Source: JBCBDX01 sp039822005 (GTDB lineage: Bacteria; Pseudomonadota; Alphaproteobacteria; Rhizobiales; Rhizobiaceae). Taken from it: a DNA stretch of 64,000 bases. Of the stretch, positions 7,875 to 16,440 are shown one piece after another. Made by a program: the position numbers and the translations under genes. The notes under the pieces are model-generated. The model saw only the letters and a list, made by a program, of their open reading frames with translations, had not been told where the DNA came from and ran no database searches. The DNA is taken from assembly GCA_039822005.1 (NCBI GenBank), contig JBCBMZ010000003.1, forward strand, positions 62,001-126,000, read 5' to 3'. Positions within the stretch are counted from its first letter, which is position 1. The number at the start of each line of letters is the position of its first letter.

Positions 7875-8909
7875 TTATCGGGGATCCCGTCGCGTTGATT
7901 GGCGAATGATCAAAGCGGGGGTCGCGCCGACATGGGTCGGCTTCAAAGACGTGGGATTGCCCTCCAAAACCTGGCCAATTCGTTTCGCCGCCAAAGAACC
8001 CATCAGATAGGCGTTGGGATCAATCGTCGTCATGGAGGGAATGCCGACCGCACCCATCTCGTACGCCCCGAAGCCCGCAACTGCGACTTGACCGGGTACC
8101 AAAATGCCCTCCCGTTGAAACTCGGTGATCATGCCGTATGCGACCGAGTCGGCAACGCACATGACAGCATCGGTTTCAGGGAACTTCTCCAAAAGCGTGC
8201 GGGCCGCCTGAACGCCTTCGCGCGCGCCAATGGGTGGCCTGCCGACTTCGATTGTTCGATGGGTTTCCAATCCGTTTGCGTCTAGCGTTTCCATAAAGCC
8301 GCGCATACGCGCTTCACCGCGATAGTCGCTTCCCGGACTACACCCGACAAAGCCAATGTGCTGGTACCCGCCTTCAATCAGATGACCTGCCATCAACGAT
8401 CCGGCTCCGGCATTTGAAAATCCGACCGAAACGTCAATGGGTTCGTTGGGTTCATCCCACACTTCGATAACAGGAACAGATGCGCGCGCAAGAACATCGA
8501 CAGTTCCCGGGGTATGTGTGCCGCCAGTCACAACCAGAGCTTCCGGTTTTCGACGCAACATTTGGCGTATCAATGTCTCTTCACGTTCGATATCGTAATC
8601 GGTGTAGCCGAGGAGCACTTCCAAGCCATTAGCAGATAGCCCATCGGTCAAGCCGCGAACACTGTCTGCAAAATTCGGATTGTTGAGCGAAGGAACGGTG
8701 ACAGCAACAAAGCCGGTGCGGCCCGTTCTTAATTCTGACGCGGCGCGGTCAAAAACATAGCCCATTTCTTCGGCTATCTTTAGAATTTCCAGCCGGGTTT
8801 GCCGGCTGACATTGGCATTGTCGCGGAACGCGCGCGAAACGGTCATGACCGAGACACCGGCAGCTTGCGCTACATCGGACATTTTGGGAGGGACTTTGCG
8901 GCCGTTCAT
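7875..8909 (-). CDS. LacI-family transcriptional regulator 1 (GntR-like)
   Basis: 344 residues. The N-terminal helix-turn-helix MSDVAQAAGVSVMTVSRAFRD is a typical LacI HTH with hinge helix (residues about 10-60), followed by a periplasmic-binding-protein-like effector domain that ends with the TTIDPN segment. It most resembles the gluconate-type LacI regulators. It is the second gene of a two-gene unit, 15 bases downstream of the other LacI gene, and lies convergent to the sulfonate operon. It may control either the sulfonate operon (whose promoter lies outside the window) or the sugar locus; the sequence does not decide this. Confidence 0.92.
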   Translation of the reverse strand: MNGRKVPPKMSDVAQAAGVSVMTVSRAFRDNANVSRQTRLEILKIAEEMGYVFDRAASELRTGRTGFVAVTVPSLNNPNFADSVRGLTDGLSANGLEVLLGYTDYDIEREETLIRQMLRRKPEALVVTGGTHTPGTVDVLARASVPVIEVWDEPNEPIDVSVGFSNAGAGSLMAGHLIEGGYQHIGFVGCSPGSDYRGEARMRGFMETLDANGLETHRTIEVGRPPIGAREGVQAARTLLEKFPETDAVMCVADSVAYGMITEFQREGILVPGQVAVAGFGAYEMGAVGIPSMTTIDPNAYLMGSLAAKRIGQVLEGNPTSLKPTHVGATPALIIRQSTRRDPR

Positions 8910-8924
8910 GTTGTTGGCAATTTC

Positions 8925-9974
8925 CTATCGCGTGCTTGGGACGCGTGTGGTTTCGCCAAATTTGATTTGCACATCAAACTGTTTTGATAGATCGCCAGCG
9001 ATCCCGTTTATCCGCGCGATCAACTGACGGGCACCAATGGTGCCCATATCCCTGCGTTGCGTTTCAACCGTGGTGATCCTTCGCGGAAGCACACTGTTGA
9101 TTGAAAGCGAGTTAAACCCGACAATTCCAACGTCTTCAGGTACGTCAAGACCTGCGGATTGACACGCCATCATGCCCGCAAAGGCGAAGTGATCTGAGTG
9201 ACAGAACACAATGTCCGGTCGGCTCGATGGATTTGAGATCAGCCGCTTCACACCATTGAAACCCGCACGGTAATGATCTGTGCCACCGGTGCGCGCGGTG
9301 CGCACCTCGCCCAGGCCCGCCTTGGAAAATGCCGCGCGGATGCCCGACAAGCGTTTTTCTGATCGCTGGTCATGGCCTTTGTTCCAACCAACATAGGCGG
9401 GCTTCCTGTAACCTAATCCAATCATGGCGTTGGCGATTTCTATGCCCGCCCGCTCATGATCGATGCCGACACAAAGGTCTATCGGATCGTCAGTATGTTC
9501 CCAGAGTTCCAGCGTTGGAATTTGGTCGCGTTGCAACACGCGGCGCACCTTTGCATCATGATCGACACCGGTCATCACCACTGCCGCCGGACGCCAATAT
9601 CGCACGGTTTCGATCCAATCGAGTTCACGTGCCAGATCATATTCATGCGTCGTGACAATCGTCGTAAAACCAGCGCTCTCAAGGGTAGGGCGCATGCCAT
9701 CGAGCATCTCCGCAAATACGTCATTGAACAGTGTGGGAAACGAGATCCCGATCAGGCTTGACTGAACACTAACCAAGGATCGCGCATTCAAGTTTGGCTG
9801 GTAACGCATCCGCTCAGCGATTTCGAAAATCTCCGCACGTTTGGCCTCAGATACGCCCTCTACACCGCGTAGGGCCCGCGACACTGTCATGATCGACACG
9901 TTTGCCGCGCGCGCCACGTCGTCGATTTTCACTGATTTGCCGGTGCGTTGCCGGCGCTTTGTCGTTGATGTCAT
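8925..9974 (-). CDS. LacI-family transcriptional regulator 2 (GntR-like)
   Basis: 349 residues with a basic N-terminal tail, then the HTH KIDDVARAANVSIMTVSRALR (residues about 16-40) and an effector-binding domain with VGIVGFNSLSINSVLPRRITTVE. It is divergent from the ABC-transporter operon across a 109-base gap that contains a GntR-type palindrome 8 bases upstream of its own start. It is therefore likely autoregulated and a repressor of the sugar importer. A matching palindrome lies before the idonate/gluconate genes 8.5 kb away. It and the adjacent LacI gene look like diverged paralogues. Confidence 0.92.
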   Translation of the reverse strand: MTSTTKRRQRTGKSVKIDDVARAANVSIMTVSRALRGVEGVSEAKRAEIFEIAERMRYQPNLNARSLVSVQSSLIGISFPTLFNDVFAEMLDGMRPTLESAGFTTIVTTHEYDLARELDWIETVRYWRPAAVVMTGVDHDAKVRRVLQRDQIPTLELWEHTDDPIDLCVGIDHERAGIEIANAMIGLGYRKPAYVGWNKGHDQRSEKRLSGIRAAFSKAGLGEVRTARTGGTDHYRAGFNGVKRLISNPSSRPDIVFCHSDHFAFAGMMACQSAGLDVPEDVGIVGFNSLSINSVLPRRITTVETQRRDMGTIGARQLIARINGIAGDLSKQFDVQIKFGETTRVPSTR

Positions 9975-9981
9975 GGCGTTT

Positions 9982-9997
9982 ACGTTAGCGATAACGT
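9982..9997. promoter_or_regulatory. Candidate LacI/GntR-type operator upstream of the ABC operon
   Basis: A 16-base site with perfect 6-base arms, ACGTTA-N4-TAACGT. It matches the known half-site spacing of E. coli GntR-type operators (TTA-N4-TAA core). It lies 8 bases upstream of the LacI regulator 2 start and about 90 bases upstream of the transporter ATPase gene, so it could control both directions. A second copy of the core occurs at 18497-18510. Confidence 0.6.
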
Positions 9998-10083
9998 CAA
10001 TAACTGTCCAGACGGGTTTCCATCTGACAAACTATCGTGTCACTGTCAGTGAAATTGTTGGCATCTTGCTTTGGGAGTAGCAC

Positions 10084-11172
10084 TTGCCCGTTATCCATCT
10101 TGAACAGCTGGTAAAGCGTTATGGTGAAGTGGAGGTGCTTCACGGCATCGACTTGGAGATGGGCGACAATGAATTCACCGTTTTCGTTGGCCCTTCAGGC
10201 TGTGGCAAGTCGACCACCCTTCGGATGATCGCCGGTTTGGAGACGGTGTCGGACGGTGAGATTTTTGTGGGCGGTGAACCGGTGAGCCATCTGGAGCCCA
10301 AGGAGCGAGATCTGGCGATGGTGTTCCAGGATTATGCGCTCTACCCGCACATGAACGTAGCGCAAAACATCTCTTTTGCTTTGAGACTGCAAAGACGTCC
10401 GAAAGCCGAGATCGACAAAAAGGTGTTTGAAGTTGCGGAGATGGTTGGCTTGAAAGAGTTCCTTCATCGCAAACCGGGCGCGCTTTCAGGGGGGCAACGC
10501 CAAAGGGTCGCCATGGCTCGTGCATTGGCAAAGGACAGTGGTATCTTTCTGTTTGATGAGCCTCTTTCGAACCTCGATGCCAAATTGCGTGGACAGATGC
10601 GGGCCGAGTTGGCGCTAATGAGCCAGCGTGTCGAAAAGAACATGATCTACGTCACGCATGATCAGATCGAGGCGATGACGCTCGCTGACCGGATCGTGGT
10701 TATGCATGGCGGTTATATTCAGCAACAGGGAACGCCCGAAGAACTCTTCAAGCGACCAGTAAACAAGTTCGTCGCTGGGTTCCTCGGCATGCCGCCCATG
10801 AACTTTCTCGATGCGACAATCGAAATGCGTAACGATGCTGTTTTCGCTGTGGGTGACGGTTTTGCGCTGAGGCTGGTCGGCGCCAAGGCCGATGCCGTCA
10901 AGGCCCACGCCGCGCAAAACGTGATTATCGGCTTGCGCCCATCCGATTTGGTCTTCAATGAAGCCGCACCGCCAGAAGAAGCGCTTCAGCTCTTTGTGCG
11001 CGTTTCCGAATATATCGGCGCGCAGTCAGTTCTTATCTGCGAATGCGGATCCAACAAAGTTACCGTTGAGGTGAACTCCGAAACGCCCATGGCGCTCGGA
11101 GCGACGCTGACATTCAAGGTTAATGCAGAACGCATCCATGTTTTCGATCACAAGACCGAAACAGCAATCTAA
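10084..11172 (+). CDS. CUT1 sugar ABC transporter ATP-binding protein (UgpC/MalK family)
   Basis: 362 residues. Walker A is GPSGCGKSTT (near residue 38), the Q-loop lies in MVFQDYALYPHM, the signature is LSGGQRQRVAMARAL (near 136), Walker B is FLFDEPLSNLDAK, and the switch His lies in VTHDQIEAM. The C-terminal third is the TOBE/regulatory domain with the GLRPSDL motif. It powers import by the adjacent binding protein and two permeases. The start is TTG, preceded by GGGAG at 10073. It is the first gene of the operon, unlike the common order with the ATPase last. Confidence 0.94.
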   Translation: MPVIHLEQLVKRYGEVEVLHGIDLEMGDNEFTVFVGPSGCGKSTTLRMIAGLETVSDGEIFVGGEPVSHLEPKERDLAMVFQDYALYPHMNVAQNISFALRLQRRPKAEIDKKVFEVAEMVGLKEFLHRKPGALSGGQRQRVAMARALAKDSGIFLFDEPLSNLDAKLRGQMRAELALMSQRVEKNMIYVTHDQIEAMTLADRIVVMHGGYIQQQGTPEELFKRPVNKFVAGFLGMPPMNFLDATIEMRNDAVFAVGDGFALRLVGAKADAVKAHAAQNVIIGLRPSDLVFNEAAPPEEALQLFVRVSEYIGAQSVLICECGSNKVTVEVNSETPMALGATLTFKVNAERIHVFDHKTETAI

Positions 11173-11196
11173 CCAACATTCTTAGGGAGGAACTAG

Positions 11197-12525
11197 ATGT
11201 TGAATTCACTGAAAAAAGCAGCTGTTGGTTTGACAGCCGCCGCACTTATGATGGGCACCGCGCTCGCCAATCCTTATGCCGAATTTGAAGGCACCACGTT
11301 GATCGTGAACTTCCCGGCGCACCCGCACTATGATGCGGTTCGCAAGATTTTGCCTGAATTTACCAAACAAACGGGCATTGAGGTTGAGGTTGACCAGCTT
11401 CCATACCTGAAGATGCGGGAGCGTCAGACGCTTGAATTGGGACAGGACGAAGGCGAGTATGATCTGATCGCCTACGTGGTTTTCTCAAAGGCAGACTATG
11501 TGTACGCCGACCAGCTGGAGAACCTGGCCAAATATTTCATGAACCCGAAATTGGCTGATCCGGCCTACGATGCCGATGATCTGATTGATGGTTATGTTTA
11601 TAACATCGGGTTCGCAGGGGGCAGCAAAGGTTACCTTGAAGGCAAGACGGGATCGCTTTTCGGCATCCCTTATGGTTCAGAAACATCGATCCTTGGCTAT
11701 CGCAAAGACATTTTCGAAAAGCATGGCCTTTCGGTTCCGGAAAGCTACGAGGAGATGCTGACGCTCGCTTGTCAAATTCCGGATCTTGAGCCGGGCATGG
11801 GTGGTTTGGCCTCTCGCGCTGCATCCGGCCACCACGCAAGCCATGCGTTCCTCTTGCACCTGGCACCCCTTGGCGGCCGCGTTTTCGACGATGCATGGAA
11901 CCCTATCGTCAACAATGAGGCTGGGGTCAAAGCGGCCGAAGCACTCAAACAAATTGTCGACTGCGGACCGGAGGGCGCCAAGAGCTTTGGCTTTGGCGAA
12001 GCACTGGGCGCGTTTTTGAACGGTGACACAGCTATGTTCCTCGACACAACTGTTGTGGCGGGTCAGATTGACGATCCGGCCAAGAGTAACGTTGTTGGCA
12101 AAGTGGGCTGGGCGCTCCATCCCATGGGTACGCGACGCGGATCACAAACCGGTGGCTTTGGTATCGGCATCCCGTCAAATGCTGAGAACAAAGAAGCCGC
12201 TTTCCTGCTCATGCAGTGGCTCACTTCCAAGGAAGGCGACAAGCTGGTGGCCCTGGCCGGTGGCAACCCGTCACGTTTCTCGACCCACGAAGATGCTGAT
12301 GTGAACGCCAAGTTCCCGCACATGGCAACCTTCGGTGAAGCACTGAAATATGCCGATCCTGACTGGCGCCCGATCATCCCGGTATGGGGTAAGATCAATG
12401 CCGATCTTGGTACCACGCTGTCCAAAGTGCTGACAGAAGACCTCGACATCAAGGAAGCTCTTGATGGCGTGGCCGAACGCACAACGGCTGTGATGGAAGA
12501 AGCTGGCTACTACACCTGGCAGTAA
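11197..12525 (+). CDS. Sugar ABC transporter substrate-binding protein (family 1)
   Basis: 442 residues with a Sec signal peptide: a KK n-region and a hydrophobic core ending GTALAN-P, cleavage near residue 24-25. The mature protein has the extracellular solute-binding family 1 layout, with early LIVNFPAHPHY and later SQTGGFGIGIPSNAENKEAAF and LMQWLTSKEGDKL. It would bind a sugar or sugar acid in the periplasm. A strong AGGGAGGA lies 7 bases upstream of the ATG. A perfect 8-bp hairpin follows the gene. The exact ligand cannot be read from the sequence; the catabolic genes point to a sugar or aldonate processed through idonate/gluconate. Confidence 0.93.
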   Translation: MLNSLKKAAVGLTAAALMMGTALANPYAEFEGTTLIVNFPAHPHYDAVRKILPEFTKQTGIEVEVDQLPYLKMRERQTLELGQDEGEYDLIAYVVFSKADYVYADQLENLAKYFMNPKLADPAYDADDLIDGYVYNIGFAGGSKGYLEGKTGSLFGIPYGSETSILGYRKDIFEKHGLSVPESYEEMLTLACQIPDLEPGMGGLASRAASGHHASHAFLLHLAPLGGRVFDDAWNPIVNNEAGVKAAEALKQIVDCGPEGAKSFGFGEALGAFLNGDTAMFLDTTVVAGQIDDPAKSNVVGKVGWALHPMGTRRGSQTGGFGIGIPSNAENKEAAFLLMQWLTSKEGDKLVALAGGNPSRFSTHEDADVNAKFPHMATFGEALKYADPDWRPIIPVWGKINADLGTTLSKVLTEDLDIKEALDGVAERTTAVMEEAGYYTWQ

Positions 12526-12544
12526 ATGCCGCTTTGAAAGCCGG

Positions 12545-12563
12545 GGCGGGGAGTTTCCCCGCC
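12545..12563 (+). other. Intercistronic stem-loop after the binding-protein gene
   Basis: Perfect 8-bp inverted repeat GGCGGGGA / TCCCCGCC with a 3-base loop and no T-run. Such structures after binding-protein genes usually protect the upstream mRNA from 3' decay, allowing more binding protein than permease. It lies 20 bases after the stop and 46 bases before the first permease start. Confidence 0.6.
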
Positions 12564-12608
12564 TCGATGATGACAAACCAAGCAGCTTGATTCTGGAGGA
12601 GCGAGCAC

Positions 12609-13571
12609 ATGGCCGATGCTGTCAACGCACGCCCTGCAATTGGCGCCCGACCTGTTCGCCGGAAGGCCCAGATTGCCAACAGGCTCACGCCCTACATGTT
12701 TATGGCGCCCGCTGCTGTGATTATGGCCATCGCCCTGATGTATCCTTTGGCATACATGATCTGGGGCAGTTTCAGGGACTGGGATCCCAGCCAAACCATC
12801 GGCGAAGCTGAATTTGTCGGGTTACAAAACTACATCAAACTATGGGGCGACCCGAATTTTTGGGAGAGTATGAGCGTCACGCTCACATTCGCTTTCTTTG
12901 TCGTTTCCTTTGAGATATTTATCGGCGTGGGTTTGGCACTTCTCCTTGATCGAAATATTCGGGGCATGTCGATCCTGCGTACGCTCTTCATCCTGCCCAT
13001 GATGATTGCACCGGTCGTGGTCGGCCTCATGTGGCGATACATGTATCACCCGACCGTGGGCACATTTAACCGAACGCTGGAGGGTATTGGTATCCCAGGT
13101 GTCGATTGGCTGGGTCAACATGCACTGATGAGCGTGATCATCGCCGACATTTGGCAATGGACGCCTTTCATCTTCATTTTATCGCTGGCAGCACTGCAGT
13201 CGCTCCCAAAATCTGCGCTGGAAGCAGCGCGGATCGACGGGGCCACCACGTGGCAACAGATTATACACATCAAACTGCCATTGATGATGCCGGTGTTGAT
13301 CGTCACCGGACTGCTCCGACTGATCGATGCTTTCAAAGTGCTGGAAGTAATACTTGTCATGACGGAAGGTGGCCCGGGCCTTTCCACCGAAATCCTAGCG
13401 CTGCGCATTTCGCGCACGGCGACCGAGTTCCGCGAGTTGGGCGAAGCTGCGGCGATGTCGAACTATCTTTTGATCCTGCTGATGATCCTCACGGTGAGCA
13501 TGTTCGGCTTCACCCGCTGGCAGGAAGCGCGCTCTAACCGCGTGCGCATGGCCGCCGAGGAGGACAGTTAA
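12609..13571 (+). CDS. Sugar ABC transporter permease 1 (MalF type)
   Basis: 320 residues with six predicted membrane segments and a cytoplasmic N-terminal tail of about 28 residues. The EAA loop that contacts the ATPase reads EAARIDGATTWQQIIHIKLP (near residue 212). The membrane span PYMFMAPAAVIMAIALMYPL marks the start of the transmembrane part. A GGAGGAG site precedes the ATG. The stop codon is directly followed by the second permease gene, so the two are translationally coupled and form the heterodimeric channel. Confidence 0.93.
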   Translation: MADAVNARPAIGARPVRRKAQIANRLTPYMFMAPAAVIMAIALMYPLAYMIWGSFRDWDPSQTIGEAEFVGLQNYIKLWGDPNFWESMSVTLTFAFFVVSFEIFIGVGLALLLDRNIRGMSILRTLFILPMMIAPVVVGLMWRYMYHPTVGTFNRTLEGIGIPGVDWLGQHALMSVIIADIWQWTPFIFILSLAALQSLPKSALEAARIDGATTWQQIIHIKLPLMMPVLIVTGLLRLIDAFKVLEVILVMTEGGPGLSTEILALRISRTATEFRELGEAAAMSNYLLILLMILTVSMFGFTRWQEARSNRVRMAAEEDS

Positions 13572-14507
13572 ATGGACCAGTCATACGACAAGCAAAATCC
13601 GACCTTTTATGTCCTGATAGCCATGTTGGTCTTCATGGCGGTCGGCCCGGTTCTGTTGATCCTTGTCAACAGTTTCAAGCTGGATGTCGACATCATCGGC
13701 GGAACGACAGGTCTTATATTTCTGCCGACGATCCAGAATTACGAGACCGCGCTTTGCGACATCATTTGGTACGAACCGGATCATCTGGACTTTTGCGCCC
13801 TTAAATTCGGCGGCGCCTTTATCAACTCGCTGATTATTGCCTTGATATCTACGGTGCTGACTTTGGTGATTGGCTGCATGGCGGCTTATGCGCTGGTTCG
13901 CTTCCGCTTCATGGGGCGCGATACGATCTCACTGAGTACATTGATGGTGCGCATGGTGCCTCCTGCAGTGCTGTTGGTGCCGGTTTTCGGTCTTTGGAAC
14001 AATGAGTTTTGTCTCGATCGTGACGGACTGATCGGCGGATGGATCCGCGAGACGTTTGGCGGCCGGGGCGATGTCTGTCTTGCCGGCACACATTCCGGCA
14101 TTATCCTGATTTATGTCGCAATGAACCTGCCATTCGTCATTTGGATTTTGCAGAGCTTTATCGTGCAGGTACCACGCTCGCTTGAAGAGAGCGCGCGGGT
14201 CGACGGTGCGGGGCCATTTCAAGTGTTCTTTCGTATCGTGCTGCCGCTGATCCAGCCGGGTCTTGCTGCGGCCGCCATTTTTACCTTCCGGATCGCATGG
14301 AATGAGTACCTTCTGGCCTCGGCCCTGTCGGACCGCGATACGAAAACGGTTCCCATCCTGATCGTCAATAACATGAGCGAGTTTAACGTGGAGTGGGGGG
14401 TGATCTTCGCAACGGGCATGTTGCTTTCCATCCCGCCGCTAATCTTCACGCTTTTTGCGTCACGCCAGATTATCTCCGGCATGACAGCGGGCGCGGTGAA
14501 GGGATAG
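13572..14507 (+). CDS. Sugar ABC transporter permease 2 (MalG type)
   Basis: 311 residues, six membrane spans, and an EAA loop ESARVDGAGPFQVFFRIVLP near residue 207. Two inter-span segments are longer than in many MalG proteins. One (near residues 54-75) contains CDIIWYEPDHLDFC, and another (near 140-170) contains a Cys pair flanking DRDGLIGGWIRETFGGRGDV. If periplasmic, these could form disulfides. The gene starts immediately after the first permease stop and is followed, 11 bases on, by the SDR gene of the locus. Confidence 0.92.
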   Translation: MDQSYDKQNPTFYVLIAMLVFMAVGPVLLILVNSFKLDVDIIGGTTGLIFLPTIQNYETALCDIIWYEPDHLDFCALKFGGAFINSLIIALISTVLTLVIGCMAAYALVRFRFMGRDTISLSTLMVRMVPPAVLLVPVFGLWNNEFCLDRDGLIGGWIRETFGGRGDVCLAGTHSGIILIYVAMNLPFVIWILQSFIVQVPRSLEESARVDGAGPFQVFFRIVLPLIQPGLAAAAIFTFRIAWNEYLLASALSDRDTKTVPILIVNNMSEFNVEWGVIFATGMLLSIPPLIFTLFASRQIISGMTAGAVKG

Positions 14508-14518
14508 CAGGAGACAAA

Positions 14519-15256
14519 ATGAATAGAGTTGCAATTGTCACCGGTGGTGGCGGCGGAATTGGGCGCGCCGTAGCCATCGCCTTGAGCAAAGCAGGCTGGA
14601 CCTGTGTCGTGGCGGGGCGTACCCAAGCCAGTCTGGATGAGACCCTGGCAAAGCTCGAGATCCCGGGCATGGGTTTTGCCTGCGATGTAGCCAACGCGAC
14701 CCAGGTGGACGACCTCTTTGCCAAGACCGTCCACACCTATGGCAGTGTTGACCTTCTATTCAATAACGCAGGCATCGCCGCGCCCGCTGTCCCATGCGAT
14801 GAGCTTGATACAGACATTTGGGACAAATTGATTTCGGTGAATGTCAATGGCGCTTTTTATTGCGCGCGCGCCGCATTCGGACAGATGCGTAAACAGGAAA
14901 GTGGCGGGCGTATCATTAATAACGGGTCAGTGTCAGCAACTACGCCGCGCCCTTTTTCAGCACCTTATACAACCAGTAAACACGCGATCACGGGCTTGAC
15001 CAAGTCGCTTGCTCTCGATGGTCGGCGTTACAATATCTGCTGCGGGCAGATAGACCTTGGCAACATTTCATCATCGATGGGAGATGCCATGGCGCAGGGC
15101 GTGCTGCAACCTGACGGCTCGAAGATGGCCGAGCCTGTTATAGGCGTCGAACCGGTGTGCGATGCCATCGTCTACATGGCCGGCCTGCCCAATGATGTAA
15201 ATGTTTTAAATATCAACGTAATGGCGAACGGGATGCCATTTGTCGGAAGGGGGTAA
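14519..15256 (+). CDS. SDR-family oxidoreductase of the sugar locus (possible sugar 1-dehydrogenase)
   Basis: 245 residues starting MNRVAIVTGGGGGIGRA with the SDR cofactor motif at the very N-terminus. NNAG is near residue 82, the catalytic Ser is in INNGSVSA, and the YTTSK motif carries Tyr and Lys. CAGGAGA precedes the ATG. The next gene is a sugar-lactonase-like beta-propeller, so a plausible role is oxidation of an aldose to an aldonolactone. Alternatives are a 3-oxo or other polyol dehydrogenase. The C-terminal region lacks the usual DGG motif and ends NVMANGMPFVGRG, a variant seen in some sugar-linked SDRs. Confidence 0.85.
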   Translation: MNRVAIVTGGGGGIGRAVAIALSKAGWTCVVAGRTQASLDETLAKLEIPGMGFACDVANATQVDDLFAKTVHTYGSVDLLFNNAGIAAPAVPCDELDTDIWDKLISVNVNGAFYCARAAFGQMRKQESGGRIINNGSVSATTPRPFSAPYTTSKHAITGLTKSLALDGRRYNICCGQIDLGNISSSMGDAMAQGVLQPDGSKMAEPVIGVEPVCDAIVYMAGLPNDVNVLNINVMANGMPFVGRG

Positions 15257-15260
15257 CCTT

Positions 15261-16427
15261 ATGCTTGATGATGTTTTGGATCGCACCGAACAGGTAGAAA
15301 AAATCGAATTGGATCGTGAATATACCTTTTTTGTAGGCACGTATTCCGACCAGTCAGTCTTGGCGCACCAGCCATACGCGCACACCGAAGGAACCGGTAT
15401 CCATACCGCGCGTATGGCCAAAGATGGCACCGTCTCGGAACTGACTGCCACAGAAGTCTTGAACCCCGCCGTCCTGATCCCGCATCCGAACGAAACCATG
15501 CTCTATGCAATCGTGGAAACGATCAAAAGCACCGGCATGGTTGTGCAATATGAAGTTTCAGCCGACAAAACGCTTCAAGAGCTGGGCACATATTACGCAT
15601 CAGGCAAATCCACTTGTTACCTTGCGCTGTCACCTAAGAGAGATGCCGCCATCGTGATCAACTACTGGGATGCGATTATCGACGTTTGCGACGTCGATGA
15701 GTCCGGGAGGCTTGGCGAAACGATCCAGAGTTTTAAGCAGTTGTATCGCAAACCCGGACAATGGCGACAAGTGGAATATCGCGAAGACCATTGGACCAAC
15801 CGGCAGGTCGGCCCGCACGCGCACTGCGCCCATTTCTGGCACGATTGGGTGTTCATCCCTGATCTCGGCGAGAATGCGGTTTTCCAGTATCGTTATGATC
15901 CTGACACCAAGCAGCTAACCCACGATACGATCATTCCGTTCGAAACCGGTTCGGGTCCACGCCATATGGCGATGCATCCAACCATGGACATCTGCTATGT
16001 GTCGAATGAGCTGTTCAACACGGTTTGCGTCGCAAAGCTTGATGCCAGCGATCCGTCCGAGACCAAAAAACGCCTCGTTCCGATCCAATATGTGTCGACC
16101 CTCGAGAACCGGGATCAAACTTCCTACGTCTCGGAGATCAAGCTCTCACCTGATGCGCGCTTCCTTTATGTGTCGAACCGCGGGGACAATTCTTTGGCGA
16201 TTTTCAAGGTGCTCGAAGATGGTCAATTGGAGCGCGTTGATGTGGTGCCCACCGGCGGCAAGTTCCCGCGCCATTTTGCGATCACGCCGTGCGGGAAGGC
16301 GGTTGTCGTCGCCAATCAGGATTCGTCGAATTTGACCTTGTTTGGTCGCGATATCCAGACTGGCCTTATCAAGGCAACTGGTCAGACTTTCGATTTGCCC
16401 GCTCCCAATTACATTCGCTTTGTCTAA
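15261..16427 (+). CDS. Beta-propeller lactonase family protein (6-phosphogluconolactonase/YbhE type)
   Basis: 388 residues of the seven-bladed lactonase family. Early FFVGTYSD is followed by repeated blade motifs such as GPRHMAMHPT, KLSPDARFLYVSNRGDNSLAIF and FPRHFAITPCGKAVVVANQDS. Such proteins hydrolyse sugar lactones to aldonic acids in the cytoplasm. It follows the SDR by 4 bases, so the pair can act as sugar dehydrogenase plus lactonase. The ATG at 15261 is preceded by AAGGGGG. A longer in-frame TTG start at 15240 would remove that ribosome-binding site and is less likely. Confidence 0.88.
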   Translation: MLDDVLDRTEQVEKIELDREYTFFVGTYSDQSVLAHQPYAHTEGTGIHTARMAKDGTVSELTATEVLNPAVLIPHPNETMLYAIVETIKSTGMVVQYEVSADKTLQELGTYYASGKSTCYLALSPKRDAAIVINYWDAIIDVCDVDESGRLGETIQSFKQLYRKPGQWRQVEYREDHWTNRQVGPHAHCAHFWHDWVFIPDLGENAVFQYRYDPDTKQLTHDTIIPFETGSGPRHMAMHPTMDICYVSNELFNTVCVAKLDASDPSETKKRLVPIQYVSTLENRDQTSYVSEIKLSPDARFLYVSNRGDNSLAIFKVLEDGQLERVDVVPTGGKFPRHFAITPCGKAVVVANQDSSNLTLFGRDIQTGLIKATGQTFDLPAPNYIRFV

Positions 16428-16440
16428 CCGGGTTCCAGGC

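Noticed and set aside
10041..10051. Palindrome CACTGTCAGTG as a second operator for the ABC operon
   Set aside because: Perfect but short, not matching the TTA-N4-TAA core found elsewhere, so it is not counted as a LacI site.
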